From Tanypteryx hageni (taxonomy: Eukaryota; Arthropoda; Insecta; Odonata; Petaluridae): a stretch of DNA of 64,000 bases. The stretch is from the NCBI GenBank assembly GCA_028673005.1, contig CM054112.1, positions 188,808,564 to 188,872,563 on the forward strand, read 5' to 3'. Both the position numbers and the translations under genes were made by a program. The notes under the pieces are model-generated. The model worked only from the letters and a program-made list of their open reading frames with translations, was not told the origin of the DNA and did no database searches. Shown one piece after another: positions 63,501 to 64,000 of the stretch; the first letter of the stretch is position 1; every line of letters starts with the position of its first letter.

Positions 63501-63620
63501 GTTTCCCTCTTGCTTTCCACATCGCAGTACTGTAGACGTTCAAATCGTCCTGATCACGCCTACAGCTGTATTGGATATAGACCCAACCAACATCATTTGT
63601 TTTCGGCTCTATACCATACT

Positions 63621-63623
<3 letters not shown>
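60498..63623 (-). mobile_element. RTE-clade LINE, copy 2, near full length, inside TA repeats
   Basis: Nearly identical to 21028-24156 over its whole length and in opposite orientation. The 3' end (ATGATGATGATGA) meets a TA tract at 60452-60497. The 5' end (GTCAGTATGG) meets another at about 63624-63693, so the element appears to have inserted into a TA microsatellite. Confidence 0.9.
60540..63520 (-). pseudogene. RTE endonuclease-reverse transcriptase with several lesions
   Basis: It starts at the same ATG as copy 1 (63520). Relative to copy 1 it has a TGA at 63170-63172, a 1-nt deletion near 62416-62420, and a TAA at 62226-62228. It also has a 15-nt in-frame deletion at about 62084 and a TGA at 60777-60779. 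It retains the 10 nt whose loss breaks copy 1. The RT core, including YADD and the QGCCLSPTLFN motif, is intact within 60777-62213. It is not functional as it stands. Confidence 0.9.
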
Positions 63624-63698
<75 letters not shown>

Positions 63699-63751
63699 TG
63701 TGTGTGTGTGGGTGTGGGTGGGTGGGTGTGGGTGTGTGGGTGTGGGTGTGG

Positions 63752-63784
<33 letters not shown>

Positions 63785-63832
63785 TGTGCGTGTGTGTGTG
63801 TGTGTTTATTATTATTATTATTATTATTATTG
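63624..63832. repeat. Compound TA / TG / TTA microsatellite
   Basis: A TA tract to about 63693, TG and GGGTG-type repeats to about 63806, then TTA repeats to about 63831. IYIYIY and CVCVCV ORFs here are artefacts. Confidence 0.95.
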
Positions 63833-64000
63833 GCACGGTATGGGGGAATTCTCACGTCTTCACCTTATTTATTATTCATCATCATTTTCAGTTTTAAGTC
63901 CCACACTCAGTCAGCACCGTGCCTAATTTTGATCAGTCACAGCCACGTCGGTCCCGGACAGTCCCGGTCGGGGGCGCTCCGCCAAAGGGGCTGCAACCGC
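63833..64000. other. Right edge, no gene recognised
   Basis: A short inverted pair GGCACGGT (63833-63840) and ACCGTGCC (about 63918-63925) brackets about 80 bp. The last 60 bp are GC-rich. Too little is visible to classify. Confidence 0.4.

Overview
This is animal nuclear DNA from a large, repeat-rich genome, most likely an arthropod and probably an insect. The evidence is spliced exons with GT/AG junctions, no operons or densely packed ORFs, abundant TA, CA and GA microsatellites, and a mixed load of RTE-type LINEs, Penelope-like elements (PLEs), hAT and pogo-like DNA transposons, Helitron-like elements and tRNA-derived repeats. I cannot name the species.

The only host coding sequence I can support is two short + strand exons, 1736-1853 and 10827-10879. 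They splice in phase to give 57 residues of a calponin-homology (CH) domain that I recognise as the N-terminal CH domain of the neuron navigator family (NAV2/NAV3 of vertebrates, sickie of Drosophila). The intron between them is about 9 kb. I found no exon for the rest of the CH domain, so 10880-64000 is probably one very large intron of the same gene or sequence beyond it. Nearly all longer ORFs in the window are low-complexity artefacts or belong to transposons.

Layout. 1-10826: exon 1, then an intron with a hAT MITE 25 bp from the splice donor, a hAT inside a hAT (3588-4307), and a pogo-like element (7937-8521). 10827-20500: exon 2, a 1.5-kb Helitron-like element (14792-16334), a large purine/pyrimidine block (17160-19035) and a 106-bp PLE terminal remnant. 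20500-26773: a fold-back repeat, a tRNA-derived SINE, RTE copy 1 (21028-24156), and tandem Helentron-like units. 30761-35245: a four-layer transposon nest in which an old RTE relic carries a small MITE and a hAT element, and the hAT carries a PLE with RT and GIY-YIG domains. 37858-50643: a short Helitron and three hAT elements with perfect 8-bp target duplications, among GA/CT-rich blocks. 50652-59880: apparently unoccupied sequence. 59882-63832: TA tracts, two PLE-type repeat units in tandem, and RTE copy 2 in inverted orientation.

The most interesting signal is a set of hammerhead-ribozyme-like RNA motifs (CTGANGA, hairpin, GAAA, short stem III, TT before stem I) at the 3' end of the PLE (33876-33931) and in the two tandem units near 60.1-60.4 kb. 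Each has one extra nucleotide between CTGANGA and stem II, so self-cleavage is unproven. The tandem, TA-separated arrangement resembles retrozyme or PLE pLTR organisation.
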